Source: Streptomyces sp. SCL15-4 (GTDB lineage: Bacteria > Actinomycetota > Actinomycetes > Streptomycetales > Streptomycetaceae). Taken from it: a stretch of 64,000 nucleotides of DNA. The notes beneath the pieces are model-generated. The model saw nothing but the letters and a program-made list of their open reading frames with translations. It did not search any database and was not told where the DNA came from. The stretch lies in the NCBI RefSeq assembly GCF_033366695.1, contig NZ_JAOBTQ010000001.1:1426001-1490000 (forward strand), given 5' to 3'. Positions 33,992 through 42,447 of this stretch are shown here, piece after piece (the first letter of the stretch is position 1; each line of letters opens with the position of its first letter). Made by a program: the position numbers and the translations under genes.

Positions 33992-36345
33992 GCGCGTCAC
34001 CGCCCGGCCGGCCGCTGGTGGCTGTCGTCGGTGCCGGACTGGCGGTGCCCGGGGCCGCCGGTCCGGAGGAACTGTGGGAGCTGGTCCAGCGCGCCCGGCC
34101 TGTTTTCCGCGAGCCGTGCGCCCGGTTCGCACCGGACGACTTCTGGGCGCAGGACCCCGCGGCCGAGGACCGTACCTACGGGCGGGTCTTCGGGGAGCTG
34201 ACCGCCTTCACTCCGCATCCTCGGCTGGAGGCGTCGTGGACCGCCCCCGGCCAGGGCGACCTGCAAGCCGCCTGGTTGCGGCACAGCCTCCTCCAGGCCC
34301 TGGACGCGACGCATGTCCCGCACGGCAGCCGGCTGGCCCTCTTCCTTGCCGCGACCACCGAAGCCAGCCACGAAGGGGACGCCGCTCTCGCAGCCGACCT
34401 GACGGCCGACGGAATCGCCCGCGACCTGCCGGGCGACCACGATACGAACCGTGCCCGCGTCCGGGCGCGGCTGGCAACAGCCGGCCCCGGCGCGGCGCAC
34501 CCCCACCACCACTATCAGCCGCACGCGCTGGCCCGCCGCGCGATGCACGGCATCGTCCCGCACGACACCCCGGTGCTCGTCGTCGACAACATCTGTCCCG
34601 CCGGCCTGTACGCCATCGACCTGGGGGTCCGCCATCTGCTGGCCGGCGAGACCGATGTCGCGCTCTGCGGCGGCACCAGTTCCCACGGGCCGCTCCGGCA
34701 GGTCTACTTCGCCAAGATGGGCGCGCTGTCGCCGAGCGGGCGGGTCGGGGCGTTCGACGCGCACGCCGACGGGACCGCCTTCTCGGACGGCGCCGCGGTG
34801 GTGGTCCTCAAGCTCCTGGAGCGTGCCCGGCGTGACGGTGACGAGATCCTCGGGGTGCTGGCCGGTTTCGGCGGCGCCTCCGACGGCAGCGGCAAGGCGA
34901 TCTTCGCTCCCCGGTCCGAAGGCCAGATCACTGCGATGCGACGAGCCCTGGCCGTCAACGGCCTGGATCCGGGACAGGTCGGGTGGGTGGTGGCCCACGG
35001 GACCGCCACGGTGACCGGGGACGCCACGGAGACGCGTTCCCTGGCCGCCGTCCACCCCGAGGGCGTGGACGTCACCTCCGACAAACCCGTCGTCGGACAT
35101 ACCGGGATGGCCTGCGGGGTGATTTCGGTGATTCAGATCCTCAACGGGCTCCGCCGTGCCGCCGTGCCGGCCCAACCGTGCTTCACCACGCCACAGCACG
35201 CCACGCCGTCCGCCGTCCGGATCCGTTCCGCCGGGCATCCCCTGCCGCACGCCCGTCCCGCTGGCGGAGACGGGCGGCCCGGTACTGCCCGCCGCATCGC
35301 CGGTGCCTTCGCCTGCGGTCTGGGCGGCATCAACGGCCACTTGCTCGTCCAACACCCCGACGATCCTGTGGACGGTCTGGTCTCCGGCGCGCTCCGGTCG
35401 GATGAGGAGGTGGCGTTGGTCGGTTGGGACGCGTTCCTGCCCGGCGCGCCCAATCGGCAGGAGGTGCACGACAACCTGGTCACCGGACGCGTACCGTCCG
35501 CACGGCGTCGCTTCCCCGAGCCCCACCCCGTGCCGCCGTTCCAGCGGACCCGGGTGGCCCCGCGCATCGCCGCCCAGATCGACCGGCTGCAACTGATGGC
35601 CCTGTCACTGGTCCATGCGTCTCTGCACGAGCCCGGCTTCGACGGGGCGGAACTACGCGCCCGGACCGGCGTGTTCGGCGCCCACTACGGGCCGACACGG
35701 CTGGCCGCCGACTCCACGGTGCGGTGTTTCCGCACCCTGCTGACACGGCATGTGACCAAAGGCGAAGACGCCGAAGCGAGCGCGCGGTTCTTCGCCGGAC
35801 ACGCCGAACGCTCAGCCCCGGTCGGCCCGTACACCCTGGCCGGCCGCATGCCCAGCGTCGCCCTCGGCTGGATCGCCAACCGGTACGACTTGAACGGCCC
35901 GACGATGATGCTGGACAGCGGTCCGGACTCCGGGCTCGCCGCCGTGCATGTGGCCGCCGACCACCTGCGCACCGGGGACCTGGATCTCGCCTTGGTGCTC
36001 GGCTGCAACACGGCCCCGCCGGAACTGGTCCCGCGCGAGCTCGGCGTCGACGCCGCCGATGTCGCACAGGGACTGTTCCTGCTGGTGCTCGCCCGGCACA
36101 GCGTTGCCGAGAGCCGGGGGTGGCCGCCGATTGCGACGCTGCGCACCAGCCTGTTGCCGCCGACACCCGCCGCCGACGCGGCCCCACTGCCCCGCCCCAC
36201 CTATCTGGCGGCCGACGGAATCATCACCGTCCTGAGGGCCGCCCTCGGCGCGGCTCGGGGCCCGCACCTGGTGGCATCGGGCCGGCTCGCCCCGGCGGTC
36301 ACCGTGGAACGGCGGACGGCCGCGGCGACTCCGGGGAGCAGGTGA
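33988..36345 (+). CDS. Ketosynthase fused to an inactive KS (chain-length-factor-like)
   Basis: A 785-aa protein with two thiolase-fold halves. Half one (about 8-455) is an intact condensing enzyme: Cys203 in VVDNICPAG (instead of DTACSSS), His337 in AHGTATVTGD and His371 in VVGHTGMACG. Half two (about 470-780) has the same fold order, but the cysteine position reads LDSGPDSGLAAVH with no Cys, so it should not condense and resembles a CLF. KS-CLF fusion in one chain is the PfaC arrangement of PUFA synthases, here without the DH domains. It overlaps the ACP gene by 4 bp and precedes KR-DH by 2 bp. Iterative chain building is inferred. Confidence 0.85.
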   Translation: MSASPPGRPLVAVVGAGLAVPGAAGPEELWELVQRARPVFREPCARFAPDDFWAQDPAAEDRTYGRVFGELTAFTPHPRLEASWTAPGQGDLQAAWLRHSLLQALDATHVPHGSRLALFLAATTEASHEGDAALAADLTADGIARDLPGDHDTNRARVRARLATAGPGAAHPHHHYQPHALARRAMHGIVPHDTPVLVVDNICPAGLYAIDLGVRHLLAGETDVALCGGTSSHGPLRQVYFAKMGALSPSGRVGAFDAHADGTAFSDGAAVVVLKLLERARRDGDEILGVLAGFGGASDGSGKAIFAPRSEGQITAMRRALAVNGLDPGQVGWVVAHGTATVTGDATETRSLAAVHPEGVDVTSDKPVVGHTGMACGVISVIQILNGLRRAAVPAQPCFTTPQHATPSAVRIRSAGHPLPHARPAGGDGRPGTARRIAGAFACGLGGINGHLLVQHPDDPVDGLVSGALRSDEEVALVGWDAFLPGAPNRQEVHDNLVTGRVPSARRRFPEPHPVPPFQRTRVAPRIAAQIDRLQLMALSLVHASLHEPGFDGAELRARTGVFGAHYGPTRLAADSTVRCFRTLLTRHVTKGEDAEASARFFAGHAERSAPVGPYTLAGRMPSVALGWIANRYDLNGPTMMLDSGPDSGLAAVHVAADHLRTGDLDLALVLGCNTAPPELVPRELGVDAADVAQGLFLLVLARHSVAESRGWPPIATLRTSLLPPTPAADAAPLPRPTYLAADGIITVLRAALGAARGPHLVASGRLAPAVTVERRTAAATPGSR

Positions 36346-36347
36346 TC

Positions 36348-38747
36348 ATGGAACGCCACCTGACCGTTCTCACCCCCGCGCCCGTAGGCCGCACACGGCC
36401 CGAGGTCGCGTCCCTCGCACCCGACACCGCGGTCCTCACCGACGATCCCCGCCTCGCGGCCCATCTGGCCGCCCTGCCTCTGCCGTCCCCGTCACTCGTG
36501 GTGTGCACCTCCCCCGCCGGCCCGGGGGTCACCTATCTGCCCCGCGCGGAGGAAGGAGTCATCGGCGCGCTGTGGGACCGGCAGCCCGGCACCTCCGGGC
36601 GCCGTCCGCTACGGCACGTCCGCGCGGTCACCGATCTGCGCAGCGCCGCGTGGCCGCAGCCACCCGGTCAGCCCCTACTGGCCCTGCAGGAGCTGCTTTT
36701 CCTGGCCGCCAAGCACCTGTCCTCCGTCCGCGTGGAGGGCTCCTCGCTGGCCGTCGCGGTCCTCGACCCACTGCGGGGCGGACTGCCACACCCGCACGCG
36801 GCCCTGCTCACCGGCTTCGTGAAGTGCGCGTCCTGGGAACTGCCCGGCACGCGCGCATACGCCGCCGTCACCGACAGCCCGTGTCTGGACACGGCATGGG
36901 ACGAGCTCGCCCTCGAGTCCGGTGCGGACGGCGGACTGCCGGTGGGGTACTACCGCGGCGGACTGCGCAGTGCCGAACACGTGATTCCCGTGCCTCTTGC
37001 CGTGCCGCCGCAGCACGCTCCCGTGACGGACGACAGCGTGATCGTGGCCGTGGGAGGAGCCCGCGGTATCACCGCCACCGCGCTGTGCGGCCTGACGGCC
37101 CGGGCACGTCCTGTGGTGTGGCTGCTGGGCAGCACACCAGTGGCCGCGCTCGCCGACCGGGCACGTGAGCTCGGCGACACCGGCCGCGTGGAGTACCTGC
37201 GTCGCCGGCTCGCCGCCTCGCCCGGGTTCGCGGTCACCGAGGCGGGCACCGAGTGGGACCGGTTGCACCACGTCCGGCAGGCTTTGCGCACCCTGGCAGC
37301 GCTGCGCCGCCGCTGCGGCAGCACCCGGGTGCACTACCTGACGTGTGACGTGACCGACCCGCCCGCGGTGCGGGAGGCGGCGGAGCGGATCCACCGCACC
37401 AGCGGCCGTGTGGATCTGCTGATCCACGCCGCCGGTATCGGCCGGGCACGGGCGCTGCGGAGCAAGTCGCTCAGCGCGTTCCGCGAGGTGCGCGGCGTCA
37501 AGATCGACGGCTACCACAACCTCAAAGCCGCCTTCGGCGCTCCCCGTCCGGCAAGGTGGTGCACCTTCAGCTCCATCGCCGGTGTGCTCGGTCTGCCGGG
37601 CGAATGCGACTACGGTCCGGCGAACGACACCCTCAACGCGGCGGCCCGCTACGAAGTGCTGCGGGGACACGACGAACGTTCGCTCGCCTGGACGATGTGG
37701 GGCGACTCGGGGCTGGGGCCGCGCTCCGGTTTCACCGACCTGACCCGGCGCACCGGGCGCCTGAGCCTGCTCGGTGACGCCGAAGGCCGGCGGCTGTTCA
37801 CGGCGGAACTCGGCGCGCCACCCGAGCTCGCGCATGCCGTACCGATCTTCCTCGGGCCGCCCGAGCGACGCACTATCGACGGACACTGCCCGGGCCTGGT
37901 GCCACAGCGGCCCGCGTTCGCCTTCCTCGACTCGCCGACCCGGCTCTTCGTCGGCGAACCCGCCGGCTTCGCGGTGTGGCCGATCGACCTGCGTCCGTAC
38001 TCCTACCTGCTGGGTCATCAGCGCAACGGCACCGCGCTGCTGCCCGGGGCGCTCGCCGTCGAACTCGCCGTGGCGTCCGCCGGTCGCCTTGTCCCCGGGG
38101 GAACGGCGACCGAAGTCACCCGCGTCCGCTTCCACGCGCCCATCGCCGTCGCCCCCCGGCACACCGGGTACGAGTTGCACGCCGCCCACACGCCCCGTCC
38201 GGACGGCCAGGACCTGGTGCACATCGAGATCCGCAGCGTCGCCCTGCCACCGGCTCCCCCACGGCCCCGGCCGGGCCTGCACTTCTCCGCCGACGTCATC
38301 CTCGGCGCGCGTCACACGTTGCCGCCACCGCCTCCTCCCGCACCACTCGGCGACCGCCCGCCACACCGCGCCGCCACCGCCCGTCTGTCGCGGCCCTTCG
38401 ACAACGTCCGCCTGCTCCGCCTCGACGAGCGGGGTGTCGAGGCCCGGTGCCGCCTCGACCTCACCGGCCAGGACACCCGGCACTTCGCACGGATGGCGAC
38501 CTGCTGGCTCGTGCTGGACGCGGTACTGCACACTGCGGGCTTCGTCACCCCCGGACGCCTGGCCACCCCTCGCGCCATCCACCGCATCCGCCTTCCCGCC
38601 GGCCTCTCCAACGACCACACCCTCGCCACCAGCGGTGCGGACATCACCCTCGTGGCCTCACCCGACCGCCATCACGCCCACGCCGCCGCGACCACCCAGC
38701 ACCGCACCACCGTGCTGGTGCGCGTCGAGGGCCTGGAGCTGGCCTGA
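36348..38747 (+). CDS. Ketoreductase-dehydratase didomain protein
   Basis: A 799-aa protein. Residues ~1-215 form a structural N-terminal subdomain as in PfaA-type KRs. The NADPH motif is AVGGARGI (234-241) and the catalytic set is Ser409 (FSSIAG) with Tyr422 and Asn426 (CDYGPANDTLN). From ~545 a double-hotdog dehydratase follows: His557 in LLGHQRNGTALLPG and Asp724 in LVLDAVLHTAG, the usual His/Asp pair. A Pro-rich bridge (659-665) separates the hotdogs. It would reduce the 3-keto group and dehydrate the alcohol; no enoyl reductase is seen, so products would stay unsaturated. Last core gene of the synthase block, followed by a 102-bp gap. Confidence 0.85.
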   Translation: MERHLTVLTPAPVGRTRPEVASLAPDTAVLTDDPRLAAHLAALPLPSPSLVVCTSPAGPGVTYLPRAEEGVIGALWDRQPGTSGRRPLRHVRAVTDLRSAAWPQPPGQPLLALQELLFLAAKHLSSVRVEGSSLAVAVLDPLRGGLPHPHAALLTGFVKCASWELPGTRAYAAVTDSPCLDTAWDELALESGADGGLPVGYYRGGLRSAEHVIPVPLAVPPQHAPVTDDSVIVAVGGARGITATALCGLTARARPVVWLLGSTPVAALADRARELGDTGRVEYLRRRLAASPGFAVTEAGTEWDRLHHVRQALRTLAALRRRCGSTRVHYLTCDVTDPPAVREAAERIHRTSGRVDLLIHAAGIGRARALRSKSLSAFREVRGVKIDGYHNLKAAFGAPRPARWCTFSSIAGVLGLPGECDYGPANDTLNAAARYEVLRGHDERSLAWTMWGDSGLGPRSGFTDLTRRTGRLSLLGDAEGRRLFTAELGAPPELAHAVPIFLGPPERRTIDGHCPGLVPQRPAFAFLDSPTRLFVGEPAGFAVWPIDLRPYSYLLGHQRNGTALLPGALAVELAVASAGRLVPGGTATEVTRVRFHAPIAVAPRHTGYELHAAHTPRPDGQDLVHIEIRSVALPPAPPRPRPGLHFSADVILGARHTLPPPPPPAPLGDRPPHRAATARLSRPFDNVRLLRLDERGVEARCRLDLTGQDTRHFARMATCWLVLDAVLHTAGFVTPGRLATPRAIHRIRLPAGLSNDHTLATSGADITLVASPDRHHAHAAATTQHRTTVLVRVEGLELA

Positions 38748-38804
38748 ACCACCGGCCGCCGCGCCGTGAACCCGGACGGCGACCGGCACCAATGCCCCTG
38801 CCTG

Positions 38805-38837
38805 GACGACGAACGACGAACGACGAACGACGACGAC
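38805..38837 (+). repeat. Short tandem repeat (GAACGAC)n
   Basis: Three perfect copies of the 7-mer GAACGAC (38811-38831) flanked by GAC triplets, lying between the KR-DH stop and the ribosome site of the next gene. It may be a slippage-prone spacer. A related GACC/GACGAAC run occurs at 62954-62974. Confidence 0.6.
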
Positions 38838-38849
38838 AAGGAGAACCCG

Positions 38850-39371
38850 GTGTACAGGACCGCAGGACTCGGCCGCACCATGGCCGACATGCTGGACGGC
38901 GTGCAGGAGATCGTCGGTGAGGTACTCGGCGGCTACGAGACGCGCCATGGAACCGCGTGCCGGGAGTGGCCCGGCGAACGGCACTGCCGACGCGACGACG
39001 CGCGGTGGGAGACCGACGACTTCGACTGGAACGACTCCTGGTGCGACCACCGCGACGACTGCCGGTGCGGGCGGTGGGAGTGCCGGTGCTGCGAACGGCG
39101 GGAGCACCGCCCGCACCGCAGGTGTCGATGCGACCAGCACCACCCCCCATGCCACGACCAGCGCAACGGCCCGTACCGCCACGCGGACCAGTGGTGGCCC
39201 CCCGGCGACCGCTGCGGCGACGAGTGCTGCTGCGAGGGACACGGCGAGCGGTGCTGCCGCCCCGCCCCGTGCCCGGGCGAGGACGACCACGACGGCCACG
39301 GACACCACCGACCCGGCAGGAAACACACCCGGCGCGCCGGCTCCCGCAAGGAATCCGAACGGAACCGCTGA
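38850..39371 (+). CDS. Small Cys/His-rich protein of the PKS-like operon
   Basis: A 173-aa protein from GTG 38850, six bases after AAGGAG; an upstream GTG at 38766 would read through the 7-bp repeats. The first ~35 residues look like a short helix (TMADMLDGVQEIVGEVLGGY). The rest has about 18 cysteines and many His, Asp, Arg and Trp, in clusters such as CRCGRWECRCCERR, CRCDQHHPPC and CGDECCCEGHGERCC, then HDGHGHH. This suggests multi-metal binding or a heavily disulfide-bonded or processed peptide. I know no family with this pattern. It lies in line between KR-DH and the acyltransferase (9 bp from the latter), so it is probably co-expressed. No signal peptide is evident. Confidence 0.6.
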   Translation: MYRTAGLGRTMADMLDGVQEIVGEVLGGYETRHGTACREWPGERHCRRDDARWETDDFDWNDSWCDHRDDCRCGRWECRCCERREHRPHRRCRCDQHHPPCHDQRNGPYRHADQWWPPGDRCGDECCCEGHGERCCRPAPCPGEDDHDGHGHHRPGRKHTRRAGSRKESERNR

Positions 39372-39380
39372 GGAGATCCC

Positions 39381-40787
39381 GTGGCTGCGCACTTCACCCG
39401 ACATCCCGCGAGCACGTCCGAAGCGGACGAAATGAGCGCCAAGGACCACATGGTCTGGCGCCTGGAGTCCGGACGGCGGGCCCGGCCCATCATCGTCGTC
39501 GTCCTGTTCTTCGAGGACGACGTGTCCTGGGAGGCGTTCACCGCCTGGCACGAGAGCCTCTGCGCCGCGATGCCTCGTCTGCGCGGCCGGGTGGCCCCCG
39601 GCCGCCGCCCCGGGGAACGGCCGCGCTGGGTTCCGGACGAGAATTTCTCCCTCCTCCACCACCTCCAGCGCGTCGCGGTGGAAGGCAAGGGCACCCGGCG
39701 GGACGTCTTCGACGCCGCCGAGGTCCTGGCCGAGGTCCCCTTCCCCCAGGGCCGGTCGCCGTGGAACGGCTACCTCATCTCCGGCCTCGAAGGCGGCAGA
39801 ACCGGCTACGTACTGAAGATCTCCCACAGCATCGCCGACGGCATCCGGCTGCGTGAGATCTTCCTGCGACAGTCTGTCGCGGAGACCGCTGCGCACTCCA
39901 GCGGAACACCGGCGGCCGAAGGCCCCTGGCAGGTGATCAGCCCCATGCCCGCGGCGGAGGTCCCCCCACCGCGGACGGAACAGCCCGTACCGCCTTCCCC
40001 GCACGGCCGCCGCCTCCTCAAAGCCGCACGGTTCCTGGGACGGGCCACCCTCGACATGCTCGACCTCCCGCACCCCGTACCGGAAGCGGGCGGCCAGTTC
40101 CGCCGGCACTTCTTCACCACCACCGTGCCCCTGCCGCCCGTCAAGCAGCTCGCCACCGCGTCCGGGGGTACCGTCCACGACGCGCTCGTCGCCGCCGTCA
40201 CGGAGGGCTGCCGCCGCTACAACACGCACCATGGCGTACGCCGCCGCCGCATGCGTGTCTTCTCGCCCTACGGCCGCCCGCCCCGGGCGACGGCACACGA
40301 CTCGCGCAGCCAGGGCAACCACTGGTTCATCGTCCGCTTCGCGGTCCGTGCCGAACTCCCCGACCTCCCCGCCCGTATCCGCGCCGTCCGGCGTGCCGTG
40401 CGCGACAGCTACCACCCCGACTCCGCCGACTGGATGGGCGCCATCGCCAGGCTGTGTCCCCTGGTGCCGCGAGCCCTCTTCGAAGCGGTGTTCCTGCGCT
40501 TGTGCGCCACCCACGAGTTCGTGGTCAGCAACATGCCGGGCCCGACGGTCGCGGCGTCGGTCAACGGCCACCGCGTCGGCGAGATCTACGCCATCGCCCC
40601 CACCCTCGGCTCGGCCGTCACCGTCACGCTCATGTCGTACCAGGACACCTGTCACATCGCCGTCAACGTCGACCCCACCGTGATCCCCGATTCGCACCTC
40701 GTCGCCCACCACATCTGCCAGGCCGTCAGAGAACTGGCCGACCCGGCCGCGCCCCGCGCACCCGGCAGCGGAAAGACCGGGCGATGA
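39381..40787 (+). CDS. WS/DGAT-type acyltransferase
   Basis: A 468-aa protein of the wax ester synthase/diacylglycerol acyltransferase superfamily (condensation-domain fold), which moves an acyl group to an alcohol. The HHxxxDG motif is present in the reduced form SHSIADG (ISHSIADGIRL), with the second His and Asp kept. Later the conserved EFVVSNMPGP and the closing AVNVDP-type segment are visible. GTG 39381 follows GAGGAG. Placed after the carbon-chain genes, it could esterify the product with an alcohol; an alcohol dehydrogenase heads the operon. Actual donor and acceptor are unknown. Confidence 0.82.
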   Translation: MAAHFTRHPASTSEADEMSAKDHMVWRLESGRRARPIIVVVLFFEDDVSWEAFTAWHESLCAAMPRLRGRVAPGRRPGERPRWVPDENFSLLHHLQRVAVEGKGTRRDVFDAAEVLAEVPFPQGRSPWNGYLISGLEGGRTGYVLKISHSIADGIRLREIFLRQSVAETAAHSSGTPAAEGPWQVISPMPAAEVPPPRTEQPVPPSPHGRRLLKAARFLGRATLDMLDLPHPVPEAGGQFRRHFFTTTVPLPPVKQLATASGGTVHDALVAAVTEGCRRYNTHHGVRRRRMRVFSPYGRPPRATAHDSRSQGNHWFIVRFAVRAELPDLPARIRAVRRAVRDSYHPDSADWMGAIARLCPLVPRALFEAVFLRLCATHEFVVSNMPGPTVAASVNGHRVGEIYAIAPTLGSAVTVTLMSYQDTCHIAVNVDPTVIPDSHLVAHHICQAVRELADPAAPRAPGSGKTGR

Positions 40788-40803
40788 CCGGGCGGCCCGC
40801 TCG

Positions 40804-42318
40804 GTGAACCTCGCCCGCAGCCGCCTGCTCGCCCGAATCGCCTACCACATCGTCCACGCGTCGGTCCGCAAGGACCTTCCGGACCTGGCGGGAGGCACAT
40901 CCGGCGAAGCGGCCCACGCAGTGGCCGTACGGCAGGCGTTCGAGGCTCTCGGGCCCCTCTACATGAAGGTGGGGCAGATCCTGTCGACGCGCCCCGACGT
41001 GGTCGCCGCGCCCATCGCCAAGGAACTGGAACATCTCCACGACCGCGCTGCCGTGCTGCCCTTCCACCTGCTGGAACCCGTGCTCGAAGAGGGTCTCGGC
41101 CGCAACTGGCACCGCCGCTTCCGTCACTTCGACACCGCGGACCCCATCGGCACCGCTTCCCTGGCCCAGGTCTACGCCGCGACGCTGACCGACGGCCGCC
41201 GGGTGGCGGTCAAGGTCCAGCGGCCCGGGATCCGCCCCCTGGTGGAACAGGACATGAGAACTCTGCGCCGCTTGGCACGCTTCTTCGCCAGACGGGCACC
41301 AGCGTTCAACGCGACCATCGATGTCGAGGCCATGCTCGGCGTCGTGTTCGACGCCATGCGCCCCGAACTCGACTTCACCCTGGAGGCCCGCAACATGGAC
41401 CGGGCCCGGCTCGCCGCTCGCCGCTTCAGCCTCGTCACCGTTCCCCGACCGCTCGACGCCACCCCCAAGGTACTCATCCAGAGCCTGGCCGCGGGAACCA
41501 GCATCCGGGACGCGGATCCCGCCGACTTCTCCCGGGACGAACGCCAAGCCGTCGGGCGCCAGTTGCTCGCCTTCATGTTCCACGGCTACTTCATCGACAT
41601 GACCTTCCACGCCGACCCTCACCCGGGCAACATCTTCGTCGCCGCCGGCCGCCCCGCCACCGTCATCGACTGGGGGATGATCGGTCACATCGACCGTCGA
41701 CAGAGCATGTCCTTGATGCTCGGCCTGCTCAGCCTCTCCCAGAACGATGGTCACGCACTCGCCAAGGCATGGGTGGAGATGGGCAAGGTCACCCCTTGGG
41801 CCGATGTCTCGTCTTTCACCCAGGACATGGCCGCGCTCGTGCCCAAGATCACCTCGGCCTCCTTGGAGGAGCTCAACTTCGGTGCGACGCTGACCTCCGT
41901 CCTCGCCAGTTCCACCCGCAGAGGCATCCAGACCAGCTCCATGATCTCCATCCTGGGCAAGTCCTTCGCCAACGCCGAGGGCTCTGTGCGCTACCTGGCA
42001 CCGGAGCTGTCCGTGACCGATGTCTTCCGTAAGGAGATCCGCGGGATCGTCGCCGCGTACCTGCGTGAAGCCTCGTCGGACCAGCAGGCGGCCCGCACCT
42101 TGATGGAACAGCTCATCAGCAGTCTGTCCACGCCGGGTGAGATCCGCGGCATCATCCGCGACATCGCCAACCAGGACCTGACCATCCAGGTGGCCCAGGC
42201 CGCCAAACAACGCCTCTCGCCCCGGGACGACCGTGCCGACGCGCGTCTGCGGCGTGTCCTCCAGGCGGCCGGCCTCGCGGCCCTCGTCTGGCGGGCGGCA
42301 CAAAACCGCCAGCGGTGA
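40804..42318 (+). CDS. ABC1/UbiB-family kinase-like protein
   Basis: A 504-aa atypical kinase/ATPase of the ABC1/ADCK/UbiB family. Typical motifs: KxGQ as MKVGQILSTRPD, the Ala-rich loop GTASLAQVYAA, VAVKVQRPG, and the catalytic/metal loops FHADPHPGNIF and VIDWGM. A C-terminal hydrophobic helix (GLAALVWRAA) may anchor it. UbiB proteins support quinone or lipid handling; in this place it may help move or modify a hydrophobic product. GTG 40804 is 16 bp after the acyltransferase stop, the end of the operon. The gene is followed by 130 bp without features and then an IS. Confidence 0.85.
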   Translation: MNLARSRLLARIAYHIVHASVRKDLPDLAGGTSGEAAHAVAVRQAFEALGPLYMKVGQILSTRPDVVAAPIAKELEHLHDRAAVLPFHLLEPVLEEGLGRNWHRRFRHFDTADPIGTASLAQVYAATLTDGRRVAVKVQRPGIRPLVEQDMRTLRRLARFFARRAPAFNATIDVEAMLGVVFDAMRPELDFTLEARNMDRARLAARRFSLVTVPRPLDATPKVLIQSLAAGTSIRDADPADFSRDERQAVGRQLLAFMFHGYFIDMTFHADPHPGNIFVAAGRPATVIDWGMIGHIDRRQSMSLMLGLLSLSQNDGHALAKAWVEMGKVTPWADVSSFTQDMAALVPKITSASLEELNFGATLTSVLASSTRRGIQTSSMISILGKSFANAEGSVRYLAPELSVTDVFRKEIRGIVAAYLREASSDQQAARTLMEQLISSLSTPGEIRGIIRDIANQDLTIQVAQAAKQRLSPRDDRADARLRRVLQAAGLAALVWRAAQNRQR

Positions 42319-42447
42319 CCGCTCCGGCCGACGACCTCCCTGCGGAACCGAGCCGGTCACGACGCCGGTTGCCGAACCTCCGCGGCCTGCCGATCCGCGA
42401 GCGGTGCCTCTTCGACACGGGACTTCGTCCGGGAAATCAACCGGTAA

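Noticed and set aside
36675..38618. 647-codon minus-strand ORF opposite KR-DH
   Set aside because: The plus strand has complete KR and DH catalytic residues; the minus-strand product is composition-driven.
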